Source of the DNA: Candidatus Altimarinota bacterium
GTDB taxonomy: Bacteria > Patescibacteriota > Gracilibacteria > RBG-16-42-10 > JAQVLK01
DNA length: 64,000 nt
Reading direction: 5' to 3'
Assembly: GCA_028704165.1 (NCBI GenBank)
Contig: JAQVLK010000001.1
Location: 1-64,000 of the forward strand
Shown here: positions 28,355-36,121 of the stretch, piece by piece
Numbering within the stretch: the first letter of the stretch is position 1
Layout: every line of letters begins with the position of its first letter
Translations under genes and position numbers: made by a program
The notes under the pieces: generated by a model
What the model was told of the DNA's origin: nothing
The model's database searches: none
Seen by the model: only the letters and a program-made list of their open reading frames with translations

Positions 28355-29731
28355 ATGCGTAAAACAGAAATATTCCTAAGAGCAATCCTCGTTCCGCTTG
28401 ATTTTTTGGGAACCATTTTTGCTTTCTGGGCAGCCTATAAATTGCGTGTGTATCCTGATTTTTTACCATTTGCGACTAGTCCTGTAGGAACTATTCCTCC
28501 TTGGGAAGAATACCTCCCTTTTGTGCTGGGAGTGGCTGTTTTTTTAAATATCATCTTTTTTATCCAGCAGCTCTATAAACTAAAAAACTATAAGCGTTTT
28601 ATAAAGGAAATTCCGGACATTACCTATGCGATTTTTATCTGGGCTATGTTTATTATGGCGTGGTTCTTTGTGCGTCGAGAATTTTTCTTTTCTAGGTTGA
28701 TGTTGGGATACAGCATGGTGTTTACAGCCTTAATGGTGTTATGGGTGCGAGCTTTGGCGCATCTCATTAAAAGAATTCTATGGAAGTATGATTTGGCCAA
28801 GACTAGAGTGATTATCATTGGAGACGGTGCTATCATGCAACAAGTCAGGGCTGAGCTGGCAGGGTCCAAGTCTCACAGAATTGTCGGCAGTATGCCGGGG
28901 GTTAACTGGGACTTATTGGAAGAGTTAATTAAAAAGGAAAAGCCGCATGAATTAATTTTAACTAAAACAGAGTTAACGCGTCTAGAAAAAGCGGAGTTAC
29001 TGGAATTTTGTCGTGAGAATAAAATTGCCTTTAGAGTACTTTCCAGTATTTTTGAACTCCATAGTCGCAATATAGAAATTTCCAGCATTGCCGGATTACC
29101 CGTTATGGAATTTAAGCCCAGTGCTCTCAGCGAATGGGGTAAAATTTTAAAAAGAATAACGGATCTCGTGGTTTCTATTGTGCTTTTAATTATACTGTCA
29201 CCATTATTTTTAATAGTAGGAATTATTATTAAAAGTGATTCTAAGGGGCCTGTCTTTGTGAAATTAACTCGTATTAACCAAGGTGAAAAGTTTAGTATGC
29301 TGAAGTTTCGCTCTATGGTTGATGGTGCCGAGAAACTAAAGGCTGATTTGATGCAGCAAAATGAACGCTCGGGACCTCTTTTTAAGATCAAGGACGATCC
29401 ACGCGTCACCAAGGTTGGTAAATTTTTGAGAAAGAGTCGAATCGACGAGTTTCCGCAACTAATCAATGTGATCAAGGGACAAATGAGCTTGGTTGGTCCT
29501 CGTCCGCACGAACCACAGGAGGTTGAGCAATACGAAAAAAGACATCGCAAGCTGCTGGCTATTAAACCCGGCATGACGGGTCTCGCGCAGGTCAAGGGAG
29601 CTTCTGACCTAGACTTTGAAGACGAGTTCAAAATAGACACCTACTATATTGAAAACTGGTCACTCTGGATGGATTTTGAAATCATGTTAAGAACTATTTG
29701 GGTGGTTTTGACGGGCAAAGGAGCGGCATAA
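28355..29731 (+). CDS. polyprenyl-phosphate sugar-1-phosphate transferase
   Basis: This 458-aa membrane enzyme has four N-terminal membrane segments (about 5-140), a CoA-binding-like middle (RVIIIGDGAIMQQV) and a C-terminal bacterial sugar transferase domain (about 265-458). That domain has KRITDLVVSIVLLIILSP, KLTRINQGEKFSMLKFRSMV, KVGKFLRKSRIDEFPQLINVIKGQMSLVGPRP and GMTGLAQVKG. The family moves a sugar-1-phosphate to undecaprenyl phosphate to start exopolysaccharide or glycan assembly. UppP, encoded at 36083, would recycle the same carrier. The substrate cannot be told from sequence. Confidence 0.92.
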   Translation: MRKTEIFLRAILVPLDFLGTIFAFWAAYKLRVYPDFLPFATSPVGTIPPWEEYLPFVLGVAVFLNIIFFIQQLYKLKNYKRFIKEIPDITYAIFIWAMFIMAWFFVRREFFFSRLMLGYSMVFTALMVLWVRALAHLIKRILWKYDLAKTRVIIIGDGAIMQQVRAELAGSKSHRIVGSMPGVNWDLLEELIKKEKPHELILTKTELTRLEKAELLEFCRENKIAFRVLSSIFELHSRNIEISSIAGLPVMEFKPSALSEWGKILKRITDLVVSIVLLIILSPLFLIVGIIIKSDSKGPVFVKLTRINQGEKFSMLKFRSMVDGAEKLKADLMQQNERSGPLFKIKDDPRVTKVGKFLRKSRIDEFPQLINVIKGQMSLVGPRPHEPQEVEQYEKRHRKLLAIKPGMTGLAQVKGASDLDFEDEFKIDTYYIENWSLWMDFEIMLRTIWVVLTGKGAA

Positions 29732-29745
29732 AAGCAAGCTAACAA

Positions 29746-30225
29746 ATGAACAAAGGAACAAGAAAACAAATACTGTGTTTGATCTTTTGCTTATTTTCGC
29801 TTGCCGCTTGCAATCAAAATCCAAGCGTGCAGATTCTTGATCAAGACCAAAAACCTTTAGCCAGCTTTCAAGTCGAAATAGCAAGGACCAGTGAGGAACA
29901 TCAAAAAGGACTTCAGCACAAAACCTTCCTTGGAGACAATGAAGGAATGCTCTTTGTCTTCCCCGAAGCAGCCGAGCGCAGTTTTTGGATGAAGGACACA
30001 CTGATTTCCCTGGACATGCTCTTTGCGGATCACAAAGGATATATTTTGAACATTCAAAAAGAAACCGAACCTTGCTTAAAAAATCCTTGTAAGAACTATT
30101 ATTCCGAAGGGAAAGCACAGTACGTACTTGAAATTAATGCTGGACTCTCTGAGCAGCTTGGTATCAAAAAAGGAGACGCGCTTATTCTGCCGGCAGAATT
30201 TCAAGCTCAGAAGCAACTTTATTGA
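29746..30225 (+). CDS. DUF192-family lipoprotein
   Basis: This 159-aa protein has a lipobox-type signal (LIFCLFSLAACNQ, Cys about 22). The DUF192 fold follows: VEIARTSEEHQKGLQHKTFL, GMLFVFPEAAERSFWMKDTLISLDMLF, then AQYVLEINAG. Members are small extracytoplasmic proteins of unknown function. It starts 15 bp after the sugar transferase gene and is probably in the same transcript. Its last 44 bp overlap the end of the convergent gene at 30182, across the palindrome at 30184-30199. Confidence 0.9.
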   Translation: MNKGTRKQILCLIFCLFSLAACNQNPSVQILDQDQKPLASFQVEIARTSEEHQKGLQHKTFLGDNEGMLFVFPEAAERSFWMKDTLISLDMLFADHKGYILNIQKETEPCLKNPCKNYYSEGKAQYVLEINAGLSEQLGIKKGDALILPAEFQAQKQLY

Positions 30226-31117
30226 CGTCGCTTTTTTCTCTTAGTTCATTCAAGACCCTATCTACTTCCAGCAGCTCGGGATCATTTTGTACGTCATTGA
30301 TGATCTGAGAGGCTAGTTTTCCAGCCTCGCTTAACTCTTCTTCTCCTATCACAAGTTTTCTTCTGGGGTCATTTGCTAGCACGTAGAGGTCTTTGGTCAC
30401 AATCTTGTTAGCAGGGGTCAGCTCCAATGAAGGCTCCGTGTTAGCGGCCACCGAGGAAGGTCCTAGTATAATCCCCTGAGCTCTATATTGAATCTCGCGT
30501 AGTACTTCTTCGGAGAGATTTTCTGCATTTGCCTTTTCACTGGCCTTTTCCTCTATCATCTTATCCTTGAGCTGGGAGGTAGCCTGTGCGGCTTGATTAG
30601 AAATCTGAGCCAAGTTTTTGGCAGTCGCAACCTTGGTGTGCAAATTATTACTTTGTTTAGCAAGTTGCAAAGCTTCAAAGGCCACATAGCTGGCTTCTTT
30701 GACAGTCTTGGTGTCCAGCTCTCCGCTGGAGAGAGCATTGTCGAGCTCAGTCACTCTCTTTTGCGCAAAGCTGAGCTGCAGTGCCAGTTTGCGGTCTGCA
30801 TTGCTAGCAAAAGCCAACTGAACATTCTCGCTGGCAATCTTGAGATTTCCCAGCAAGGGAGTGGAAGAGCTGACCAAGGGACTCAGGTAAGCATAGACCG
30901 TGAGCGAAGAGAACATGACAAACAACGCTAAAAAGCCTGTGCTAAGCAGCCTTGTGGAAAAACGGAAAGCTTGTCCAATATCCTGGGCAGCTACCGCCCA
31001 GCTTTTTCTCCACAGAGAGAAACTTAACCGGCAACGTAGAGCCAAGCCCGGCTTGAAAGCAGGTAGCTTTCCCAGTCTTTTTTCCAAATCGTCGAATTGT
31101 TGATTGTTGATAGTCAT
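30182..31117 (-). CDS. DUF5667-like membrane protein, sigma-factor partner
   Basis: This 311-aa protein starts at ATG 31117, 4 bp after the sigma-factor stop. A short N-terminal cytoplasmic part (about 70 aa) leads to one membrane segment (LLSTGFLALFVMFSSLTVYAYL) and a helical external region resembling DUF5667 (ASENVQLAFASNADRKLALQLSFAQKRVTELDNAL). Single-pass proteins encoded right after an ECF sigma factor are often anti-sigma factors, and this topology fits. No zinc-binding anti-sigma motif is visible, so the role is inferred from context. Its last codons share a palindrome with the convergent DUF192 gene. Confidence 0.7.
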   Translation of the reverse strand: MTINNQQFDDLEKRLGKLPAFKPGLALRCRLSFSLWRKSWAVAAQDIGQAFRFSTRLLSTGFLALFVMFSSLTVYAYLSPLVSSSTPLLGNLKIASENVQLAFASNADRKLALQLSFAQKRVTELDNALSSGELDTKTVKEASYVAFEALQLAKQSNNLHTKVATAKNLAQISNQAAQATSQLKDKMIEEKASEKANAENLSEEVLREIQYRAQGIILGPSSVAANTEPSLELTPANKIVTKDLYVLANDPRRKLVIGEEELSEAGKLASQIINDVQNDPELLEVDRVLNELREKSDVNKVASELEILPAE

Positions 31118-31121
31118 TAAC

Positions 31122-31622
31122 TTAGAGGAGTTTTTCTTTGAGAGCACTGAGAGCTCGGTGTAGGGTGACACGAACCGAAACTGCACTTTTCCCTGTTATC
31201 TCACAAATCTCGGTGTTGGAAAGTTCTTGTACATACTTCAGAGTGAGTAGTTCACGGTAATTATCGGGAAGCACTTGAATCGCTTGCATGATTACTTCGG
31301 TCTCATTTTCCCGGTCCATTTTCTGGGCCAGATCAGGAGTTTCTCCCAAGCTGTTTTCGACAGCCTCGAGCTGCACAGTCTCCTTTTTGGCGCGGTAGAA
31401 ATCAATCAGATGGTTGTGAGCAATAGCGTAAATCCAAGACTGGAAGGAAGACTTATTCTCGTCGAAAGACTCGAAATTTTCCAGGGCCTTGAGAAACACG
31501 GCAGAACAGAGGTCTTCTGTAGTAGCCTTATCATAGCCGGTACGATAGAAAAGGTAATTGTAAATCTTTTCTAGGTACTTTTTATAATAACTCTGGAAAT
31601 GTTGATAAAGATCAGGGCGCAT
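31122..31622 (-). CDS. ECF-type RNA polymerase sigma factor
   Basis: This 166-aa protein has the two-domain ECF layout: region 2 at about 10-80 (TTEDLCSAVFLKALENFESF, FQSWIYAIAHNHLIDFYRAKK) and region 4 at about 105-163 (LPDNYRELLTLKYVQELSNTEICEITGKSAVSVRVTLHRAL). It directs RNA polymerase to an alternative promoter class, presumably for envelope genes. It is followed by its probable membrane-bound regulator. A GTGTAAC-N16-CGTA motif lies 20-45 bp upstream of the start, consistent with autoregulation. Confidence 0.93.
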   Translation of the reverse strand: MRPDLYQHFQSYYKKYLEKIYNYLFYRTGYDKATTEDLCSAVFLKALENFESFDENKSSFQSWIYAIAHNHLIDFYRAKKETVQLEAVENSLGETPDLAQKMDRENETEVIMQAIQVLPDNYRELLTLKYVQELSNTEICEITGKSAVSVRVTLHRALSALKEKLL

Positions 31623-31640
31623 AAATGCCGCAGTTTTGCT

Positions 31641-31666
31641 TACGTTGAAGAGAAAACTTTGTTACA
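31641..31666 (-). promoter_or_regulatory. candidate autoregulated ECF promoter (TGTAAC-N16-CGTA)
   Basis: The minus strand reads TGTAAC (31666-31661), 16 bp, CGTA (31644-31641), about 20 bp before the sigma-factor ATG. Two more TGTAAC copies lie at 31721-31726 and 31732-31737 without a matching CGTA. The arrangement resembles ECF promoters of the TGTAAC/CGWC type known for B. subtilis SigX and SigM. Confidence 0.5.
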
Positions 31667-32136
31667 CCTGTTTTGAGGCGGGTCGCTTTTTTCTAGGGTG
31701 GAAGTTCCAGAAAAACCAGTGTTACAGTGCTGTTACACATCCTACTATAAGAGCTTAGGGAAGGCAAGTTCGGAACTCGGTACTCCCGCCTACGCTAAAG
31801 CTTCCTGCCCGACTACGTCATTCAGGCGGGCGGCGTGGCAGGCGGAACTCGGGGGAAGCAACTGACGACAGACTACAAAGAACCAAAAACGGAACACAAT
31901 TGATTGTTAGATTGTTAAGATAGCTACATTGTTCAAGCTCCTTCAACGATAGAACAAGGTAACAATAAAACAATTTCTCAACTATTTGATCATTTCAACC
32001 AGTATAGCTATCGATACAGTAAATACAATCCTACTGAACCACTGTGTCACTGAAATACTGTTTTCTTAGGCATTAAATTAAGTGCAAGTGAAAGATACTA
32101 GTCACTCGTCACTAGCCCCCCTAGTCCCTCTTCTTC
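31667..32136. repeat. non-coding region rich in dispersed repeat words
   Basis: No gene is visible in this roughly 470-bp stretch. It contains GGAACTCGG words (31770-31850), a CCCGCC-rich palindromic patch, ATTGTT/AACAAT words (31893-31975), and a 32-bp sequence at 32014-32045 that recurs exactly at 62137-62168. It also contains ACTAGTCACTCGTCACTAG (32097-32115), whose inverse lies on the other side of ndk. Confidence 0.7.
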
Positions 32137-32604
32137 CTATTTCTCCCTCTCATCCTCGCTATAAACGTGCAAGTATTCAGATTTTTTGTAGTCGAACAAG
32201 TCCTCTTTTTTGAAAAATCTCTTCACTTCTATGTTAGCGTTTTCAACGGAATCAGAGGCATGTACTACGTTGCACTGAATACTCATAGCCAAGTCTCCAC
32301 GGATCGAACCGGCATCGGCTTCTCTGGCATTGGTCGTGCCACAAAGGATGCGCACAGCGTTGACAGCGCCTAGGCCCTCCCAGCACATAGCTATCACGGG
32401 GGAGCTCATCATAAAATTGAGACTCATTGGGAAAAAAGGCTTGTCTGCCAAGTGAGAATAGTGTTCTTTTAACAACACATCATCTAGTCTCATCATTCTC
32501 ATCCCAACCAGTTTTAATCCTTTTTTTTCAAAACGTCCCACAATTTCTCCAATTAAACCTCTTTGGATAGCATCGGGCTTCAGCAGGACTAATGTTCTTT
32601 CCAT
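32137..32604 (-). CDS. ndk: nucleoside diphosphate kinase
   Basis: This 155-aa protein matches Ndk throughout: ERTLVLLKPDAIQRGLIGEIVGRFEKKGLKLVGM at the start, then GTTNAREADAGSIRGDLA. The active-site histidine sits in NVVHASDSVENA at about residue 116. It transfers phosphate from ATP to other NDPs through a phospho-histidine. About 15 extra residues extend the C-terminus. It stands alone between two repeat-rich regions that carry inverted copies of a 16-bp word. Confidence 0.97.
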   Translation of the reverse strand: MERTLVLLKPDAIQRGLIGEIVGRFEKKGLKLVGMRMMRLDDVLLKEHYSHLADKPFFPMSLNFMMSSPVIAMCWEGLGAVNAVRILCGTTNAREADAGSIRGDLAMSIQCNVVHASDSVENANIEVKRFFKKEDLFDYKKSEYLHVYSEDEREK

Positions 32605-32667
32605 TTTTTGAGTAAGTTAAAATTGCAAGCTACAGGATAGTAGGAAAGCAGCAAGCAAGCAAGTGGC

Positions 32668-32805
32668 TGGGGAAGATAGGGGCTAGGGTAGAGGGTCTAG
32701 GGGAGAGATAGTGACTAGTGACGAGTGACTTACACTTTCACTAAATAAAATGGTTCAAATGGCTGGGGAATTAGTAAGTAAGTGAATAAGTTCCGTCTAG
32801 GCGGA
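32668..32805. repeat. repeat words upstream of ndk
   Basis: Holds a CCTCTACCCTAG-type word in inverted orientation (about 32668-32705), CTAGTGACGAGTGACT (32715-32730, the inverse of the word at 32097-32115), AAGTAAGTGAATAAG-type sequence, and the palindrome variant TCCGTCTAGGCGGA (32792-32805). No gene is credible here. Confidence 0.7.
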
Positions 32806-32850
32806 TTAGGATCGGTTTGTAGTGCGAGACTGCGTAGTTTCTTAAAAAAA

Positions 32851-33321
32851 CTAGTTTACAAGCAAAACACCTCTCAAGTTCTCCGTATTTTCTCCACTAT
32901 AGACATCGCTCAAAAATTCAAACTGACCTTGAAGTGTTGCGATGAATTCCAGAGTGGTTGTGTCACGAGCCGGAATCTCGGCTCTGACCCCGAGGGCAGG
33001 AATAGAGAAACTGTGTCTGGTATCGATACTTTCCAGCGTAAGCTTAACAGTGTCTCCTATCTTGACAGTGATCATGCTCGGGTTGAATCCGGAGTGGCTG
33101 GCTGTGACATAAAAACTTTTCACGGAAACTTGCTCGCTGGAACTAGCAGCCGGAGTTTCCGGTGAGGCCAAATTTGCTCCGGCATCTGACAAGGCGGACG
33201 GACTAGCTACACTGGAAAGCTCTTCCTTGGAAGGAGTCTCGTCCTTTGTTAACGGTTCAGGTTGAGTCCCGCAAGCAGATAGTAGCGCGAGGGAGATCAG
33301 TAGGAAAGATAGTTTTCTCAT
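32851..33321 (-). CDS. cupredoxin-like lipoprotein lacking most copper ligands
   Basis: This 156-aa protein has a lipobox signal (LLISLALLSACGT, Cys about 17), a Ser/Ala/Pro-rich linker to about 65 and a cupredoxin fold (FYVTASHSGFNPSMITVKIGDTVKLTLESIDTRHSFSIPALGVRAEIPARDTTTLEF). One ligand histidine (TRHSF) is present. The usual Cys-x(n)-His/Met loop is replaced by FLSDVYSGENTENL, with no Cys or His. It may bind no metal or a different one. It is encoded just after the M16 peptidase (4-bp gap), so it is probably in one transcript. Confidence 0.8.
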   Translation of the reverse strand: MRKLSFLLISLALLSACGTQPEPLTKDETPSKEELSSVASPSALSDAGANLASPETPAASSSEQVSVKSFYVTASHSGFNPSMITVKIGDTVKLTLESIDTRHSFSIPALGVRAEIPARDTTTLEFIATLQGQFEFLSDVYSGENTENLRGVLLVN

Positions 33322-33325
33322 AGTT

Positions 33326-34594
33326 TTATGATTTTAGAATGCGTTCCAGTTCTCCAGCGTCCCTTTTGGGGGCAATCAAGGTTAGGTGCAAGAGGTCTTT
33401 TTGAAAGAGTTTTTGAGCCAGAGCATTGACCTCTTTCAAACTAATCTCATCATACTTAGCAAGTAATTCTTCCGGAGAAAGGAGTTCATTATATAACAGT
33501 TCCTGCATTGCTAGCAAGCTAGCTAGTGCTTCAGAATCCTCCAGTCGCAGAACCGTTTTCCCACGGATGTAGTCTTTGGCTTTTTGCAGTTCTTGCTCGG
33601 TAAATCCTTCTTGGGCGGCCAATAAATACTCGTCCTTAATAGCTTGGACAGCATCCTCTATGCGAGTCAGATCAACACCGGCTCTGGTGGTGAAAAGTCC
33701 GGTGTCGAGATAATGGTCGGTGCTGCTGGAGACGTAATAGCACAAACTTTTTTCCTCACGAATTTTCATAAACATACGAGAACTCATGCTTCCTCCCAAA
33801 ATCGTCGCCAAGAGTTTGCTGGGATATTTGGCATTTTCCGCAGAAGAACAGGCGGGGACTCCCAAAATAAGATGAGCCTGTTCAGTGTCTTTCTCGATTA
33901 ACTTCAAAAGAGGTCTTGCTTGTGCAGAGTATTTTTGGTACTTATGCTCAAAGGGTTCTTCCTCAAAAGCAAAATAGCGAGCGACTAAATCTTGAATCGT
34001 GTCCTGATTGAGAGCTCCGCTGATCGCAATGACAATGTTCCCAGCACGATAATGAGTCTGACGGTATTTTTGTAAGGCCTCACGGGTTGTGGCTGAAACG
34101 GTCTGCTTGGTCCCTGCGATACTTCTGCCCAAGGGGTGTTTGCCAAACATTAATTCCTCAAAATCCTCTTCCACTTTTATCATCGGAGTATCTTCATACA
34201 TGTTGATTTCCTCAATGATGACACCACGTTCCTTCTCGGCCTCTTTCTCTGGCAAGCTTGCATTGAGCATCATGTCGGAGAGAATGTCTAAACTTAAAGT
34301 TAAGTGCTGCTTCGCAACTTTGATATAGTAACCGGTATATTCCTTCCCCGTAAAAGCGTTGAAATCTCCGCCAACCGAATCAATGGCCTCAGAAACTTCC
34401 TTGGTGTTCTTGTAGCGCTCGGCACCCTTGAAAAACATGTGTTCCAGGAAATGCGAAATACCGGCAATGTTATCACTTTCATAGCGCGAACCCGTGCCTA
34501 CTAATACTAAGCAGGTGACGGCCTCGGTGCCCTCGAGAGGAGCAGTGATTAAGCGTAAACCGTTTTTGTAAATGTGTTTTTCGAAGGGGATCAT
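33326..34594 (-). CDS. M16-family zinc peptidase
   Basis: This 422-aa single-unit M16 peptidase has the inverted zinc motif HFLEH (about 46-50 in GISHFLEHMFFKG) and the downstream glutamate region (GVIIEEINMYEDTP). The C-terminal M16 domain (about 175-350, HYRAGNIVIAISGAL, GSSMSSRMFMKIREEKSLCYYVSS-like) is retained. The family cleaves peptides; the closest subgroup is bacterial processing-peptidase-like proteins. No signal peptide is seen, so it should be cytoplasmic. It is followed by the cupredoxin lipoprotein. Confidence 0.93.
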   Translation of the reverse strand: MIPFEKHIYKNGLRLITAPLEGTEAVTCLVLVGTGSRYESDNIAGISHFLEHMFFKGAERYKNTKEVSEAIDSVGGDFNAFTGKEYTGYYIKVAKQHLTLSLDILSDMMLNASLPEKEAEKERGVIIEEINMYEDTPMIKVEEDFEELMFGKHPLGRSIAGTKQTVSATTREALQKYRQTHYRAGNIVIAISGALNQDTIQDLVARYFAFEEEPFEHKYQKYSAQARPLLKLIEKDTEQAHLILGVPACSSAENAKYPSKLLATILGGSMSSRMFMKIREEKSLCYYVSSSTDHYLDTGLFTTRAGVDLTRIEDAVQAIKDEYLLAAQEGFTEQELQKAKDYIRGKTVLRLEDSEALASLLAMQELLYNELLSPEELLAKYDEISLKEVNALAQKLFQKDLLHLTLIAPKRDAGELERILKS

Positions 34595-34634
34595 GAGACA
34601 AAATTAAAAATTTAAAATGAAAAATGCGGTTCCC

Positions 34635-34663
34635 TACGCTAACAGTGGGCTTAAGCCCACTGT
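34635..34663 (+). repeat. TACGCTAAC + GGGCTTAAGCCC hairpin, copy 1
   Basis: TACGCTAAC leads into a perfect 22-bp palindrome (34642-34663) with core TGGGCTTAAGCCCA. Its variable pair is G-C. Copies at 54663-54692 (inverted, T-A pair) and 63265-63288 (C-G pair) differ by compensatory changes. It lies upstream of the M16 gene and has no T-tract. Confidence 0.85.
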
Positions 34664-34691
34664 GGGCTGGGGGGGGATACTTTAGAGTTTC

Positions 34692-35288
34692 CTATTCGTA
34701 CTTTTTAACAAACTTGTACTGCCGTTTTAAAAATCTATAAAACAAGTAAGCTAAAATTATTAATAAAGACCCCAGGATTGTCAGCAGTTCAAAGTACTTA
34801 TCAATAAAAGCCACAATCGGTTCGCCATAGAGACTAATTAAAATGGCCACGAGAAAGAAACGAGTTCCGCGACCGAGGATAGAGGCTAAAGTGAAGCGCC
34901 AGAGATTGATGCGGAAAACACCGGCTGCGATGGTAAAAACTTTGTAAGGGATAGGGGTAAGTGCTGCGATGCCAATGGCCCAAGCTTCGTATTTCTCAAA
35001 AAGTTTATGCACCTTATTAATCTTACTTTCCTTAAACATCTTATTTAGGAGTGGCCTGCCGCCGTAGTCACCGACCAGGTATCCAAAGAGGCCTCCCAGC
35101 ACAGAAGCGATTGTACAGATCAGGGCGAAGAAAATAGCTTTCTTGGGATCAGCTAGTGCGAGGGCGATCAAGAGAAAGTCTGGAGGAATCGGGAAAAAGG
35201 AAGACTCGATAAACGAGAGACCAAAAAGTCCGTAGGCCCCGTAGGGAAGAAAGGTGAGTTTTGTCCAGGCAATCAGGGCGGAGATCAT
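34692..35288 (-). CDS. YqaA/DedA-like SNARE-associated membrane protein
   Basis: This 198-aa protein has four to five membrane segments and the family pattern FIESSFFPIPPDFLLIALALADPKKA, GGLFGYLVGDYGGRPLL, and GIAALTPIPYKVFTIAAGVFRINLWRFTLASILGRGTRFF. DedA/YqaA proteins are linked to lipid-carrier flipping and membrane homeostasis. The PIPxxF and TPIPYK signatures are intact. It stands alone, 100 bp from the M16 gene. Confidence 0.9.
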   Translation of the reverse strand: MISALIAWTKLTFLPYGAYGLFGLSFIESSFFPIPPDFLLIALALADPKKAIFFALICTIASVLGGLFGYLVGDYGGRPLLNKMFKESKINKVHKLFEKYEAWAIGIAALTPIPYKVFTIAAGVFRINLWRFTLASILGRGTRFFLVAILISLYGEPIVAFIDKYFELLTILGSLLIILAYLFYRFLKRQYKFVKKYE

Positions 35289-35393
35289 GGTTAGCTAGTT
35301 AGCTTTTTAGCTAGTTAGAGAAAGAAAAAATTAGCTTTTGTATCATAGTCTAAATTTTTGTACAATACTATCCTGATTATTAACTTTGAGTAC

Positions 35394-35732
35394 ATGTCAG
35401 AGAAGATTGAAGTTATTTTAGAGGGAGATCCCGACTCTTTACGAACGCAGATTAAGAAGCTGGTTAAATTTGTCTTACTCGAAAGTAAATTAGTGCTCTT
35501 CCACACATCACGTGATCACGACCAAGTGACCAAGAATCATAGTATAGAAGAAAATTGTAGGGATTTTATAGGAGCAGGAAAACTGAAACTTCGTGAGCAT
35601 AAAGGGATAAGATACGTGTGGGCTGAATGGCAGTCCCTTACTTGCATGAGGGCTTTTGGGAAAGAAAAGCCTAGAGAAAACGCTGAAGAATGGTTGGAAA
35701 AAGTAAGACAAAAAGTTTTAGAAGTCTTTTAA
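35394..35732 (+). CDS. small protein of a tandem paralog pair, copy 1
   Basis: This 112-aa protein (start MSEKIEVILEGD at 35394, chosen by alignment to its neighbour) has no signal or membrane segment. It shares with the next gene an N-terminal IEVI--GD--SL strand, a CRDFIGAGKL block and a C-terminal G-EKPRENAEEWLEKVRQKVLEVF helix. No family is recognised. The two genes are separated by 20 bp and clearly arose by tandem duplication. Confidence 0.7.
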   Translation: MSEKIEVILEGDPDSLRTQIKKLVKFVLLESKLVLFHTSRDHDQVTKNHSIEENCRDFIGAGKLKLREHKGIRYVWAEWQSLTCMRAFGKEKPRENAEEWLEKVRQKVLEVF

Positions 35733-35752
35733 GTAAACTTAACTCAAACGAC

Positions 35753-36121
35753 ATGCTAGAAAATATCGAAGTTATATGGGACGGGGAAAAAGAGCGTTTG
35801 GCCACCCTTTTTAGAAGGAACCTTATCAGCGAGCTTAAATTTGTGCTTTTTAGTGACAAACTCATCGTTTTTAGCGCTGGGGATTTGCACGCTAAGATAT
35901 TTGGTCAGTACAAAGATCCAGTAGACGAGAAAGGCGAAAACTTCCTAGGGGCTGGGAAAATATCAAATACTAAGGACAAGCCCCAGGTTTTCTGGGATTC
36001 GTCCAGCTTAAGAAATTTTATTGGCAGAGACAAGCCTACTGAAAATGCATACCAAATTTTGGAAGAATTGCGACAAAAAGTATCAGAAGTTTTCCAAGAA
36101 ACTCAGGAGAATCCCGAGTAG
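35753..36121 (+). CDS. small protein of a tandem paralog pair, copy 2
   Basis: This 122-aa paralog of the preceding gene (start MLENIEVIWDGEKERL) has the matching blocks ENFLGAGKI and GRDKPTENAYQILEELRQKVSEVF. The middle region (HAKIFGQYKDPVDEKG) differs from copy 1 (RDHDQVTKNHSIEEN), so the copies have diverged there. Its last 39 bp overlap the 3' end of the convergent uppP gene. Function is unknown. It looks like a helix/strand cytoplasmic protein. Confidence 0.7.
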   Translation: MLENIEVIWDGEKERLATLFRRNLISELKFVLFSDKLIVFSAGDLHAKIFGQYKDPVDEKGENFLGAGKISNTKDKPQVFWDSSSLRNFIGRDKPTENAYQILEELRQKVSEVFQETQENPE

